A stretch of DNA of 64,000 nucleotides from an uncultured Enterobacterales bacterium. Its GTDB lineage: Bacteria > Pseudomonadota > Gammaproteobacteria > Enterobacterales > CALYQQ01. The stretch covers positions 29,231 through 93,230 of the forward strand of contig CALYQQ010000013.1 in assembly GCA_945288535.1 (NCBI GenBank), given 5' to 3'. A model generated the notes under the pieces. It did not search any database, was not told the origin of the DNA, and saw only the letters and a program-made list of their open reading frames with translations. This document shows, in pieces, positions 22,175 to 32,745 of the stretch. Each line of letters opens with the position of its first letter. Position 1 is the first letter of the stretch. The translations under genes and the position numbers were made by a program.

Positions 22175-23512
22175 TTACATAATTGATCTTTTCTTATAAC
22201 TCATATGGCAAGCATAAAAGAACGTGATGATTTGGCAGATAATTGAAGAAAGCAATACCCCATAAAGTTTTAGTGTAGGAACTAATATAAAGCAAAAAAT
22301 AACTTTTATAATAAAATTCATAATACCTACTTTGGCTAAAGTAGCTTGGCGTCCTACACTCGCCTGATAGGATAATAATAAAATAGTACAAATATAAAAG
22401 GGTAAAGAAAGTAAACTCAGCTGAAGTAACTGACTTACTTCATGAGTATTTTGCGAAGTAAACGCACCACGCTCAAACAGTAATTTTACAGCAGGTTCGG
22501 ATAGAAAATAAAATAAACTAATAAAAATAACTCCACCAAAAAAAAGATATTTTGTCCAACTTAACGCGAGAGTATCTATATTTTTTCCTGAAAAATGGCT
22601 TTTAGAAAAAACTGGTAAAATAGCACGATTTATTGCTGTTGCACTAATACCTAATAGTAAAGCTAATATTTTATTTGCATAATTAAGACTACTAATTGCC
22701 CCTTCGCCTAACTTGGCGCTAAAAAATTGATCAACAATAGTGTTAGAGCTCACTAATATTTGGCCTATTATCATAATAAAAAAGAAACGATAAAATTCTG
22801 TCCACCAAGGAGAACTAAAACAAAAACGAGGGAAACCCACATAGCTTGCTCGATAAAGAGGAATAAACAACAACACCATTTGAATGAGTGCACCAATAAT
22901 TAATCCCCAGACTAAGGGAAATATACCGGAAAACATAAGAATACCGAGAAAAGTACACAATCCCGGCATACTTTCTAATAACGTATTAGCGTGCTTACCA
23001 TAGCTCATCGTAAATACTGAAAATAAACTAATAATAAAACCAATAAAAATATAGCAACTCATGTTAGGTAACATAGACAAAGCTAAGGATATGGTTTCAT
23101 GAGATAACCCTAACCACTGGCTTTTAATCAGCAATGGACATAATAAATTGAATAAGGGGGTTAAGGCTGCAGCAACCAATAATGTAAATCCTAATACTTG
23201 CGATTTAAATATTATTATATGCTCAGGGGCCTGATGCTCTATTTTTGCAAGTAGTGGGATCAGAATAACGGATAACAAACTAAACCAAATACTTACAGGA
23301 AAAATAACGAGATTGAACAGAAAAGAATAAGCATCAACTACAGCACCCACACCAAAATGACTGGCTATTGCCATTTCTTTTAATGCACCGACCAATCTAC
23401 CTACGACTAAAAACATACAAACGGTAATAAGACCAGTCAAAACGTTTCTTTTTTCAGCGTCTAATTGACTTACTAGTCGATTTTTTATTTTATTTAACAA
23501 TACGTTAACCAA
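22175..23512 (-). CDS. MurJ/MviN-superfamily lipid-linked oligosaccharide flippase (putative Wzx function)
   Basis: 445 aa polytopic; VGRLVGALKEMAIASHFGVGAVVDAYSF resembles the MurJ N-terminus; located in the glycan cluster. Confidence 0.82.
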   Translation of the reverse strand: MVNVLLNKIKNRLVSQLDAEKRNVLTGLITVCMFLVVGRLVGALKEMAIASHFGVGAVVDAYSFLFNLVIFPVSIWFSLLSVILIPLLAKIEHQAPEHIIIFKSQVLGFTLLVAAALTPLFNLLCPLLIKSQWLGLSHETISLALSMLPNMSCYIFIGFIISLFSVFTMSYGKHANTLLESMPGLCTFLGILMFSGIFPLVWGLIIGALIQMVLLFIPLYRASYVGFPRFCFSSPWWTEFYRFFFIMIIGQILVSSNTIVDQFFSAKLGEGAISSLNYANKILALLLGISATAINRAILPVFSKSHFSGKNIDTLALSWTKYLFFGGVIFISLFYFLSEPAVKLLFERGAFTSQNTHEVSQLLQLSLLSLPFYICTILLLSYQASVGRQATLAKVGIMNFIIKVIFCFILVPTLKLYGVLLSSIICQIITFFYACHMSYKKRSIM

Positions 23513-23833
23513 TTCTATTTTACCTGACGATATAGTCTAACGTATAAACGTTAGACTATAATAAACATGTGATATAACCTTAAAAAGCTGATGGTTATCT
23601 TGATGTGAATAATATAGCAATTGCGCTAACTCAATATCAAAATTTACGCATGATTTAAAGTCGAGTTATACATTATGATGAATAATATCTAGGGAAATAA
23701 TATGATTTTATCTATATATTTAATGTTACTGGATAGAAACAAATATTTACTTAGATAATCAATAAGCATTCTTATAGATATAATAATATGAAATCACTTT
23801 CATCACTAATTACCTTATATTTTATAAATAAAA

Positions 23834-24841
23834 CTACACATTATAGAATGATCGATACCATTCAACAAATTGCTTAACACCATCAATAACAGAAGTTTGT
23901 GGTCTAAAATCAATTAAATCGTACAATTGACTTGTGTCTGCGCCTGTATTTACAACATCACCAGGCTGCATCGGTAACAAGTTCTTATAGGCTTTTTTAC
24001 CTACAGCTAATTCAATAGCCTCTATATAGTCAAGCAATTTAACAGGCTGGCTATTCCCTATATTATAAATGCGATAAGGTGCTGAACTTGTTGCGGGCGA
24101 ACCCTGTTCAACCGTCCAGTCTTTATTAGCTTGAGGTATATTATCTTGTAAACGAATAATTGCTTCTATAACATCATCTATAAAGGTGAAGTCTCGCATC
24201 ATTTCGCCAAAGTTATATACATCAATAGGTTTGCCTTCAATAATTGCTTGGGTAAATTTAAATAATGCCATATCTGGACGCCCCCAAGGACCGTAAACGG
24301 TAAAGAAGCGTAATCCTGTTGTTGGAATGCCAAACAAATGAGAGTAGGTATGTGACATTAATTCATTTGATTTCTTTGTTGCTGCATATAAAGAAACTGG
24401 ATGATCAACAGAATCATCTGTTGAAAAAGGCAGTTTGCGATTTAAACCATAAACTGAACTTGAAGAAGCATATAATAAATGGCCAATGTTATGATGCCGG
24501 CAATTTTCAAGTATATTTAAATGTCCAGTAATATTGGCGTCAATATAAGCAGAAGGCGCCTCTAAAGAATAACGCACGCCTGCCTGCGCGGCTAAATGAA
24601 TTACGCGATAAAATTGATGTTGACTAAATAAACTATCGATGGCTTTTTTATCTGATAAATCTATTTGATGAAATTCAAAGTCAGGATTCGTATTTAATAT
24701 TGCTAGTCGTGCTTTTTTTAAATTAATATCATAATAAGCATTAATATTATCAAAGCTAACAACCTGATGTCCCTCATCTAAAAGCCGTTTTGCCACATGA
24801 AAACCAATAAAGCCAGCCGCACCAGTTACAAGATATTTCAT
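23834..24841 (-). CDS. NAD-dependent epimerase, UDP-glucuronate 4-epimerase-like
   Basis: MKYLVTGAAGFIGFHVAKRLLDEGHQVVSFDNINAYYD; YAATKKSNE active site; adjacent to ugd. Confidence 0.88.
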   Translation of the reverse strand: MKYLVTGAAGFIGFHVAKRLLDEGHQVVSFDNINAYYDINLKKARLAILNTNPDFEFHQIDLSDKKAIDSLFSQHQFYRVIHLAAQAGVRYSLEAPSAYIDANITGHLNILENCRHHNIGHLLYASSSSVYGLNRKLPFSTDDSVDHPVSLYAATKKSNELMSHTYSHLFGIPTTGLRFFTVYGPWGRPDMALFKFTQAIIEGKPIDVYNFGEMMRDFTFIDDVIEAIIRLQDNIPQANKDWTVEQGSPATSSAPYRIYNIGNSQPVKLLDYIEAIELAVGKKAYKNLLPMQPGDVVNTGADTSQLYDLIDFRPQTSVIDGVKQFVEWYRSFYNV

Positions 24842-24851
24842 TATAGGCCTC

Positions 24852-26195
24852 TTAGTTGATTTTTTTTACTGACATGCCACGGCCAATAGCATAATAATGA
24901 ATATCTTTATTTGCCATCATTATCGGATCATATAAATTTCGACCATCAAATATAACAGGATCTTTAAGTTTTTCTTTTATAATATCAACATTAGCTTCTT
25001 TAAATGTCGTCCACTCAGTACAAATAATCAATGCGTCAGCATCATCCAATACGGCTTCTTTATTATCGCATAAGGTAAGGTCGCCATGTTCGCCATAAAT
25101 ACGACGTGTCTCATTCATTGCTTCTGGATCAAATGCATTCACTTTAGCACCGGCTTGCCATAATGCTTCCATTAATGTTCGGCTGGGCGCTTCTCTCATG
25201 TCGTCCGTATTTGGTTTAAATGATAGTCCCCATAAAGCAAATTTTTTGCCGCGAAGATCGTTGTGGTAATGTTGCTGTACTAAATCAAATAGCTTCTGTT
25301 TCTGTTTATTATTAACAGTGTCGACAGCATGAAGAAGTGTTGGTTGATAATTATGTTGTTCTGCTGTTCGAATTAATGCTAGGACATCTTTAGGGAAGCA
25401 AGAACCTCCGTAACCACATCCAGGTGAAATAAAATGATAGCCAATACGCGGATCGGCACCAATACCTTGTCTCACTTGCTCAATATCTGCACCAAGTAAT
25501 TCAGCTAAATTAGCAATTTCATTAATAAAACTGATCTTAGTGGCAAGTATACAATTTGCTGCATATTTGGTGAGTTCAGCACTACGTATATCCATGTTAA
25601 TTATACGATTATGTCCTTGATTAAAATGAGCATATAAATCTGCCATAATATCAAATGCTCGAGGAGTATCCGCACCAATAATAATACGTTCAGGCTTCAT
25701 ACAATCATCAACAGCAACACCTTCTTTTAGAAATTCTGGATTAGAAACAACATCAAATGTTAAATTAGCATTACGCTTAGTAAGTATTGTTTGCATTTCT
25801 TGTTTAACTTTATCAGCTGTACCCACTGGAACCGTTGATTTATCAACAACTATTTTATGGCAATCCATATATTCAGCAATCTTTCTTGCTACAGCTGTGA
25901 CATATTTTAAATCAGCCGAACCATCTTCGTCAGGTGGCGTACCTACTGCGATAAAAAGAATATCGCTATGTTTAATACCTAAATGCGCATCGGTTGTAAA
26001 ATTTAAACGTCCTGCAGCAAAATTTGACTGAACTAAAGGCGTTAAACCAGGTTCATATATTGGAATTATCCCTTCTTTTAAATTAGCAACTTTATTTTCA
26101 TCTACATCAACACAAACAACTTGGTGTCCTATCTCAGCAAGTACAGCAGCTTGAACCAATCCAACATAACCAATACCAAAAATAGTTACCTTCAT
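24852..26195 (-). CDS. ugd: UDP-glucose 6-dehydrogenase
   Basis: MKVTIFGIGYVGLVQAAVLAEIGHQVVCVDVD; GCGYGGSCFPKD catalytic Cys motif; probable start at internal Met rather than 26219. Confidence 0.95.
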   Translation of the reverse strand: MKVTIFGIGYVGLVQAAVLAEIGHQVVCVDVDENKVANLKEGIIPIYEPGLTPLVQSNFAAGRLNFTTDAHLGIKHSDILFIAVGTPPDEDGSADLKYVTAVARKIAEYMDCHKIVVDKSTVPVGTADKVKQEMQTILTKRNANLTFDVVSNPEFLKEGVAVDDCMKPERIIIGADTPRAFDIMADLYAHFNQGHNRIINMDIRSAELTKYAANCILATKISFINEIANLAELLGADIEQVRQGIGADPRIGYHFISPGCGYGGSCFPKDVLALIRTAEQHNYQPTLLHAVDTVNNKQKQKLFDLVQQHYHNDLRGKKFALWGLSFKPNTDDMREAPSRTLMEALWQAGAKVNAFDPEAMNETRRIYGEHGDLTLCDNKEAVLDDADALIICTEWTTFKEANVDIIKEKLKDPVIFDGRNLYDPIMMANKDIHYYAIGRGMSVKKIN

Positions 26196-26263
26196 TAAAA
26201 AATGCCTTATAAAAAACAAAAAATAATTATTTTTATTAATTAATCACTAATTTTTATTAAAAT

Positions 26264-26307
26264 ATATATATGTCTGTATTTATGCATATATATGTCTGTA
26301 TTTATAC
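26264..26307. repeat. two tandem 22-bp direct repeats in the ugd/yegH divergent promoter region
   Basis: ATATATATGTCTGTATTTATGC then ATATATATGTCTGTATTTATAC (21/22 identical). Confidence 0.85.
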
Positions 26308-26521
26308 TTACAAATATTGTCAATAAAAATTAAATTTAATTATATTACCGTATTCAAAAAAGTTATTTTATTTCTTAATAGTCTATCAGTTACTTAATTT
26401 AAGCTCAATTAACATTCGTAATATAAAATATTACTGAAATAAAACATTGTATTTTCTTTAAATAGAATACAAAATTGCTATACAGCATGTGCTGTCTTAT
26501 TTAAAGGTAACCAACTGACTT

Positions 26522-28108
26522 ATGGAATGGATCACAGATCCAGCTACGTGGGCAAGCTTAGCAACGCTAGTGACACTTGAAATTGTTTTAGGTATTGATA
26601 ATTTAGTCTTTATCGCTATTTTATCTGACAAGTTACCCAAGCATCAAAGTGATAAAGCGCGTGTTGTTGGATTATCACTCGCATTAATTACGCGTTTAGT
26701 TTTGCTGGCAAGTATTGCTTGGCTCTTAACACTAACAACACCTTTTTTTACCTTATTAACACATACTTTTAGTATAAAAGATATCATTTTACTGTTTGGT
26801 GGTTTATTTTTGTTATTTAAAGCCACTATGGAGCTAAATGAACGCTTGGAAGGTAAAGATGTTGATAATGAAGATCAACGCTTAACAGCTCGTTTTTGGC
26901 CTGTTGTTACACAAATAGTTGTACTTGATGCTGTCTTTTCACTTGATTCCGTCATAACGGCTATACATGTTGCTGACCATTTACCTATAATGATGTTAGC
27001 CGTTTGTATTGCAATTGCCGTTATGCTATTTGCAAGTAAAGGACTTACAACATTCATAAATGCACATCCTACTATTGTTATTTTGTGCTTAAGCTTTTTA
27101 TTAATGATCGGATTTAGCTTAGTTGCAGAGGGCTTTGGCTACCACATACCCAAAGGGTATCTGTATTTTGCAATAGCATTCTCGGTTATTATTGAATTCT
27201 TTAATCAGCTAGCACAATTTAATCGCCGAAAGTTTTTATCATCTTCACGATCTTTACGCCAACGGACAGCTGAAGCTGTTTTGCGTTTATTAAGTGGTAA
27301 ATCTGAACCGGCTGAATTGGATAATCAAAGTACAAATCTCGTCGCCAATATGGATAGCGAACAACAAAATATTTTCAATCCACAAGAATTACAAATGATT
27401 GAACGTGTTTTAGGATTAGCACAACGTTCTGTTGGCAGCATCATGACATCACGTTATGAAATAAATTATTTAGATATTTCCAGCTCAGAAACGACTATTC
27501 GAGATATACTTAATAAAAATCAACATACTCGCTTAGTTATTACAGAAGATGGTATGACAAATGCTCCGTTAGGTGTTGTTCATGTTAATGATTTACTTAA
27601 ACAACAACTACATCAACATAAACTTGATCTCCATGCTTTAATAAAACAACCGCTAACATTTCCTGAAAAATTATCATTATTAATGGCTGTTGAGCAATTT
27701 AGATTGGCTTGTACACATTTTGCCTTTGTTGTTGATGAATTTGGTTCTGTCGAAGGTATTGTAACATTAACTGATGTAATGGAAACTATTGCTGGTAACT
27801 TACCTGTAGAATATGAAGGTATTGATGTTCGTCATGATATTCATAAGCAAGATGATAATAGCTGGATTGTAAATGGATTTATGCCTTTGGAAGACCTGGC
27901 CTCTTATCTCAATATACCAATCGAAGAAAAACGTGACTATAACACGCTTGCCGGTTTATTAATGGAACATACACAACATATTCCTACTGTTGGAGAAAAA
28001 ATCTATATTGGCGATTGGTTATTTGAACCAATAGAAGTTCAAGGCCATCGTATACTCAAAGTTCGTATTCTACCAACTACGCCGATATCGGATGAACATA
28101 AAGAATAA
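26522..28108 (+). CDS. yegH: TerC-family membrane protein with CBS/transporter-associated domains
   Basis: [55 protein letters not shown] as in E. coli YegH. Confidence 0.9.
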   Translation: MEWITDPATWASLATLVTLEIVLGIDNLVFIAILSDKLPKHQSDKARVVGLSLALITRLVLLASIAWLLTLTTPFFTLLTHTFSIKDIILLFGGLFLLFKATMELNERLEGKDVDNEDQRLTARFWPVVTQIVVLDAVFSLDSVITAIHVADHLPIMMLAVCIAIAVMLFASKGLTTFINAHPTIVILCLSFLLMIGFSLVAEGFGYHIPKGYLYFAIAFSVIIEFFNQLAQFNRRKFLSSSRSLRQRTAEAVLRLLSGKSEPAELDNQSTNLVANMDSEQQNIFNPQELQMIERVLGLAQRSVGSIMTSRYEINYLDISSSETTIRDILNKNQHTRLVITEDGMTNAPLGVVHVNDLLKQQLHQHKLDLHALIKQPLTFPEKLSLLMAVEQFRLACTHFAFVVDEFGSVEGIVTLTDVMETIAGNLPVEYEGIDVRHDIHKQDDNSWIVNGFMPLEDLASYLNIPIEEKRDYNTLAGLLMEHTQHIPTVGEKIYIGDWLFEPIEVQGHRILKVRILPTTPISDEHKE

Positions 28109-28137
28109 TTATCATCATTTCATGATAATTTTAAACC

Positions 28138-28172
28138 AAAAAAATAGCTCATGAAGACGAGCTATTTTTTTG
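28138..28172 (+). terminator. rho-independent terminator after yegH
   Basis: AAAAATAGCTC-atgaagac-GAGCTATTTTTTT. Confidence 0.85.
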
Positions 28173-28428
28173 GTTATTATTTTAATAAGTGATTTAAATT
28201 TTATTATTTACTAATCTTAAAGATTAGTCTTGGAAAATGATTTAGCTTATAAAGAGTATTAATTAATATAAAATCTTATAGTAGTAAAACAGACGATATA
28301 ATAAATGCTATCTTACTCGCTAAAAAGCATAAGTATTATGCATTTTGACGCAAACAAAGCCACCTTTTACGGATAGCTTTGTTTAATTATAAAAATACTC
28401 ATTCTAAAATATAGGAGCATTGATCTCA

Positions 28429-30591
28429 CTACTTTCTTTTATTTAAGATACCTAATATTTTATCCATGGCTTTTTGTTTAATACCATCTACCTTTTCATT
28501 ATCAAGGTATTTATCGATAACTTTCGTTGCATGTTCTTTAGCCTCAGCTTTGGCTTGTTCTTTTAATAAGTTATTAATACTTATTTTGTAGTTTAAATTA
28601 GAACAATCACCATAAATATGCATAGGAATAGTCGCTTTTTTTAAAGCGTCAAAAACGTGTTGTGTCTTATTACTATTGCTGATTTTTTGTAATAATTTAA
28701 TATTCAAATTAAAATCACACATCATATTATTTAAAGCAACTGAACCTACTCCGATTATATTTAATGCTTTTGAATCAATCTGTAAAGGATCTAACGCTAA
28801 TACACTTGACTGTAACGTTGCTGAAGCATTTAATTGGTTGAATTCAGTATATTTCTCATAACGTTTATCGAACTTATCCGCTAAACCATTAATAGAGGCT
28901 GCTTTATCAATAATTCTTTCAATATTTAAATTATGTAACTTGGCATTATTAAAAGTGAGTGCAACTTTTCCCATCCAATTATCTAGAATCGCTTGTTTAT
29001 CTAAACCATAGCCGGATAAATTACCATTCATACTGAATGAACCTGCCAAAAGTTGTGGTAGATGGAAAACATTCGCCAAGATTTCCCAATTGATGTTCTC
29101 AATTTTAGGTGAAAGAGTAATATAAGGTTGCTTACCTATAGCATTAATAGTGCCAGGTAAACTTACTTTACCGTTAAATAAACTCGCTGATAATGTTTTT
29201 ATCTGCGCTTTACCCCTATCATTGCTAACATTCACCATGATATCATTTGCTGTCACCCCATTGACACGTAATGATGTAATCGTCAAATTTATGTCGGTTT
29301 TTATGCTACGCAGAAAAGCGAGAGCATTATCAGAGGTATTTTTTATATTTGCTTCTGTGTTATTTTTTGGGTTGCTTATTTTTTTAGTTTCTATTGTTGC
29401 TTTTTTCGTCTCATTAGCAAGAATATTTTCTAAATTTATCAAATCAGATGTTAACGTTAACTTAATTGTCGGGATATCAGATAACGATATATTGGCTATG
29501 CCTGTAATGGTATTTTTATTTGCTTCAAGTTTAATCGGCGTAATTTGTAACGCTTGTTTTTCAATGTCATAATTTGCAGCTAATTGTAAATAACCTTCAA
29601 CGCCAGAGCGGGCAAAATGATTGCCCTCTAAAAAATAAGATACTTTAAGTAAAGCAACATTCGCTTTTTTGGCGATATTATCGTAATTTGCTGATACATT
29701 AGTCATACCTGTTAATGTCATATCAGGTAAAATAACTTTATAATTTAATTGATCAAGTGTGACATGTGCTTGTTGGTTATCTAGTCCATACTTGACATTT
29801 GCTACCATACTACCATTAATAGCCACATCTGCCATATTCAACTTATAATCAACTTTATTAAATATAATCGTGATATGCTCAGGTAAAGATTGCATATCAA
29901 TATCAGCAGACCAATCAATAAAAACATGTTGTTTATTAATGTCAATATTAGCACGATTTTGTAAATTAAATATGAAGTGCGATTTTCGTTCTAACAATAA
30001 GTCAACATTTTTAACGGTGAGTAGATTGTCTTTGTTTTCTGTCTGTTGCAGTACCAGTTGACTATTTGAAATTTGAAATTTGCTAATTTGAAATTGCGTG
30101 AGTAGCTGTTTAAGTGTTTCACCATAGCGTAAATGGTCTTTATTTTTATAAGATAAGATGATCGTTTTATCGCTACGCTTTTCACTATCTTTAATTGGCT
30201 CGTTATTATTCTTTTTTTGGGCAAACAGGCGATTTGGTAAAGTATCATCCGTTAATTTAACCTGAGCCGTATTTAATATTACCTGTTCTACTTGTAATTT
30301 TTTAGAAAATAAAGGGATAAGCTCAACATCTAACTGCATGTTTTCCGTTGAAACGATAGGAGTAGATGCTCCTGGTGCAATAATAACAACATTATTCGCT
30401 AATACGCTTAATTTGGGTAAAATATGCCAATTCAAATCGCCATTAATAAGTAATTTATAACCTGTTTTTTGTTCGATTTGTTGAACCAGATAGCCTTTAT
30501 ATTGATTCGGATCAATAAAATAAAATAAAGCTGCTATACCACTAAGCAAAACGATCAGTACTATAGCGAAAACTTTCAAAAATTTTTTCAT
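28429..30591 (-). CDS. asmA: AsmA-family outer-membrane assembly protein
   Basis: 720 aa, N-terminal TM anchor, GYKLLINGDLNWHILPKLSV; adjacent to dcd and yegH as in E. coli. Confidence 0.88.
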   Translation of the reverse strand: MKKFLKVFAIVLIVLLSGIAALFYFIDPNQYKGYLVQQIEQKTGYKLLINGDLNWHILPKLSVLANNVVIIAPGASTPIVSTENMQLDVELIPLFSKKLQVEQVILNTAQVKLTDDTLPNRLFAQKKNNNEPIKDSEKRSDKTIILSYKNKDHLRYGETLKQLLTQFQISKFQISNSQLVLQQTENKDNLLTVKNVDLLLERKSHFIFNLQNRANIDINKQHVFIDWSADIDMQSLPEHITIIFNKVDYKLNMADVAINGSMVANVKYGLDNQQAHVTLDQLNYKVILPDMTLTGMTNVSANYDNIAKKANVALLKVSYFLEGNHFARSGVEGYLQLAANYDIEKQALQITPIKLEANKNTITGIANISLSDIPTIKLTLTSDLINLENILANETKKATIETKKISNPKNNTEANIKNTSDNALAFLRSIKTDINLTITSLRVNGVTANDIMVNVSNDRGKAQIKTLSASLFNGKVSLPGTINAIGKQPYITLSPKIENINWEILANVFHLPQLLAGSFSMNGNLSGYGLDKQAILDNWMGKVALTFNNAKLHNLNIERIIDKAASINGLADKFDKRYEKYTEFNQLNASATLQSSVLALDPLQIDSKALNIIGVGSVALNNMMCDFNLNIKLLQKISNSNKTQHVFDALKKATIPMHIYGDCSNLNYKISINNLLKEQAKAEAKEHATKVIDKYLDNEKVDGIKQKAMDKILGILNKRK

Positions 30592-30635
30592 GTATCCCTC
30601 TTAAATTTAGAGTTATTATATACTCATTTATATTT

Positions 30636-31244
30636 CTAATCCTTGTCTATTCTGCTTGCAACAGCCCCTTGCTGCCCTTTATATTTGGCATCGTCACGAC
30701 GATTATAAGGGCGAATTGCTGATCCAGTTAAAGGTTCAAAACTCAATGCGCCAATCGTCATACCTGGTCTTAATGCTAACGGTAATTTACCTGAATTGTA
30801 AAACTCAAGAACAATTTTACCTTGCCAGCCTGGATCAATTCTATGCGCCGTAACATGTACCATTAATCCTAGACGTGCTAATGATGAACGACCATCTAAC
30901 CAACCAACAAGATTATCTGGAATCGAAACAGATTCATACGTTACCGCCAACGCTAGTTCTCCTGGATGTAGATAAAAAGCCTCTTCATTTTCTAATGTAA
31001 TTTCATCACTCATTACACGTTCTAGTGCCGCCGAGACTTCATGTTTGGGTCCACTTAAATCAATATAAGGTGCTGTGTGTCCATTAAATACGCGGAACTG
31101 ATTACCAAGACGAACATCAACGGTAGCCCCACATATCCTATCCGCTGGTGGTCGAGGGGTTATTTGTAATCGCCCATCGTCTAACCACGCCTCAATATCA
31201 CGATCGCATAATCTCATTCCGTTATACTCCAACCACAATTTCAT
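30636..31244 (-). CDS. dcd: dCTP deaminase
   Basis: [12 protein letters not shown]..., [36 protein letters not shown]; start likely MRL. Confidence 0.95.
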   Translation of the reverse strand: MKLWLEYNGMRLCDRDIEAWLDDGRLQITPRPPADRICGATVDVRLGNQFRVFNGHTAPYIDLSGPKHEVSAALERVMSDEITLENEEAFYLHPGELALAVTYESVSIPDNLVGWLDGRSSLARLGLMVHVTAHRIDPGWQGKIVLEFYNSGKLPLALRPGMTIGALSFEPLTGSAIRPYNRRDDAKYKGQQGAVASRIDKD

Positions 31245-31442
31245 TGAACAAAAACTTGATATTAAAATATCAAGTTCATGGAATATTACTGCATTAAAAT
31301 CAAATGTTATTAGCTACTATAGAATTAATCCTGTACTATTAATAACGTTATAACACATCATAAATAGCCTACGGAAATATATTATATTTCAGTATCAAAA
31401 ATAATAAAAATCAACAAGATAATTTAATTATCTTCTTCAAAA

Positions 31443-32558
31443 TTAACCTACTGTTTTTATATTAATTTCAGTTGGGATCGCCTGTCCTTTCCAATATAAT
31501 TGTGACGCAATCATAGAGGCAAGCTGACGGTAAAGCAGCGTAAACTCACTATTTGGTCGACGAGTCACCGTTGGTTTGCCACTATCTAAATCTTCTCTTA
31601 ATTGAATATGCAATGGTAACTGGCCTAATAATTGACTATGGTATTTTTCTGCAATTTTATGTGCCCCATTAACCCCAAAAATAGCTTCATGATGTCCACA
31701 AACATTACAAATATGAATACTCATATTTTCAATAATACCTAATACCGGAATATTTACTTTTTCAAACATAACAATGCCTTTCATTGCATCAATCAAAGCA
31801 ATATCTTGTGGTGTAGTCACAATGACAGCCGCTGTTAAAGGCGCACTCTGTGCTAAAGTTAATTGAATATCTCCTGTACCCGGTGGCATATCTAATATCA
31901 AATAATCTAAATCTGGCCATAGTGTATCTTGTAATAACTGCATCAATGCTTTTGCAGCCATAGGACCACGCCATACCATTGCATTGCCATCCTCAACAAG
32001 ATAACCAATTGAGTTCGTTGCTAAGCCATGTACAAGAACAGGTGTCATATGTTCACCATCTGGTGATGATGGGCGTTCACTCGCTGCACCCAACATTGTA
32101 GGCACTGAAGGACCATAGATATCAGCATCCAGCAGGCCAACCTTGGCTCCTTCTGCTTTTAATGCTAATGCTAAATTAACTGCAGTACTTGATTTACCTA
32201 CCCCACCCTTACCTGAACTTATCGCAATAATATTACGTACACCTTTAATTCCAGGATTATCGTTAACACGTTTTAATGTAGCAATATTGTGGCGCAAAAG
32301 CCATTCAATATGTTTAGCACCTGACACGTTTAATAATTCTGCTTTTTTTTCTTGTTGCAACAGCATAAAGCCACTTTCCCAAGCAAAAGGCATAGTTAAT
32401 TCAATATGCAAAACATCATCCATCAAGACACAACGCTTTAACGCGCGCAATGAAATAAGATCTTGATTTAATGTTGGATGACGAAATGTTGCTAAAATGG
32501 CAACAACCTTATTATGTAATTTTTCTGCTGTGACGGTTGCGGTATCATGTATGCCCAT
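31443..32558 (-). CDS. apbC: iron-sulfur cluster carrier protein ApbC/Mrp
   Basis: NIIAISSGKGGVGKSSTAVNLALAL; ICNVCGHHEAIFG CxxC. Confidence 0.95.
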   Translation of the reverse strand: MGIHDTATVTAEKLHNKVVAILATFRHPTLNQDLISLRALKRCVLMDDVLHIELTMPFAWESGFMLLQQEKKAELLNVSGAKHIEWLLRHNIATLKRVNDNPGIKGVRNIIAISSGKGGVGKSSTAVNLALALKAEGAKVGLLDADIYGPSVPTMLGAASERPSSPDGEHMTPVLVHGLATNSIGYLVEDGNAMVWRGPMAAKALMQLLQDTLWPDLDYLILDMPPGTGDIQLTLAQSAPLTAAVIVTTPQDIALIDAMKGIVMFEKVNIPVLGIIENMSIHICNVCGHHEAIFGVNGAHKIAEKYHSQLLGQLPLHIQLREDLDSGKPTVTRRPNSEFTLLYRQLASMIASQLYWKGQAIPTEINIKTVG

Positions 32559-32745
32559 TTTATATAACTCCAATTTTTGTATGGCTTATTATACCAATTT
32601 AGCTATAGCATATCAGATTGCTATGCTTAATTAACAATAAACTGATTAATTAACGCTGTTTATCTGTTATATTTAACTGTTATAACATTAATTCAGTTAA
32701 CATTTTACTTTATCAATCTCAATTTATAGACATAGGAATTCAGTC

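Noticed and set aside
29150-29572. 140-aa plus-strand ORF inside asmA
   Set aside because: Antisense shadow of asmA with hydrophobic composition from AT-rich complement.
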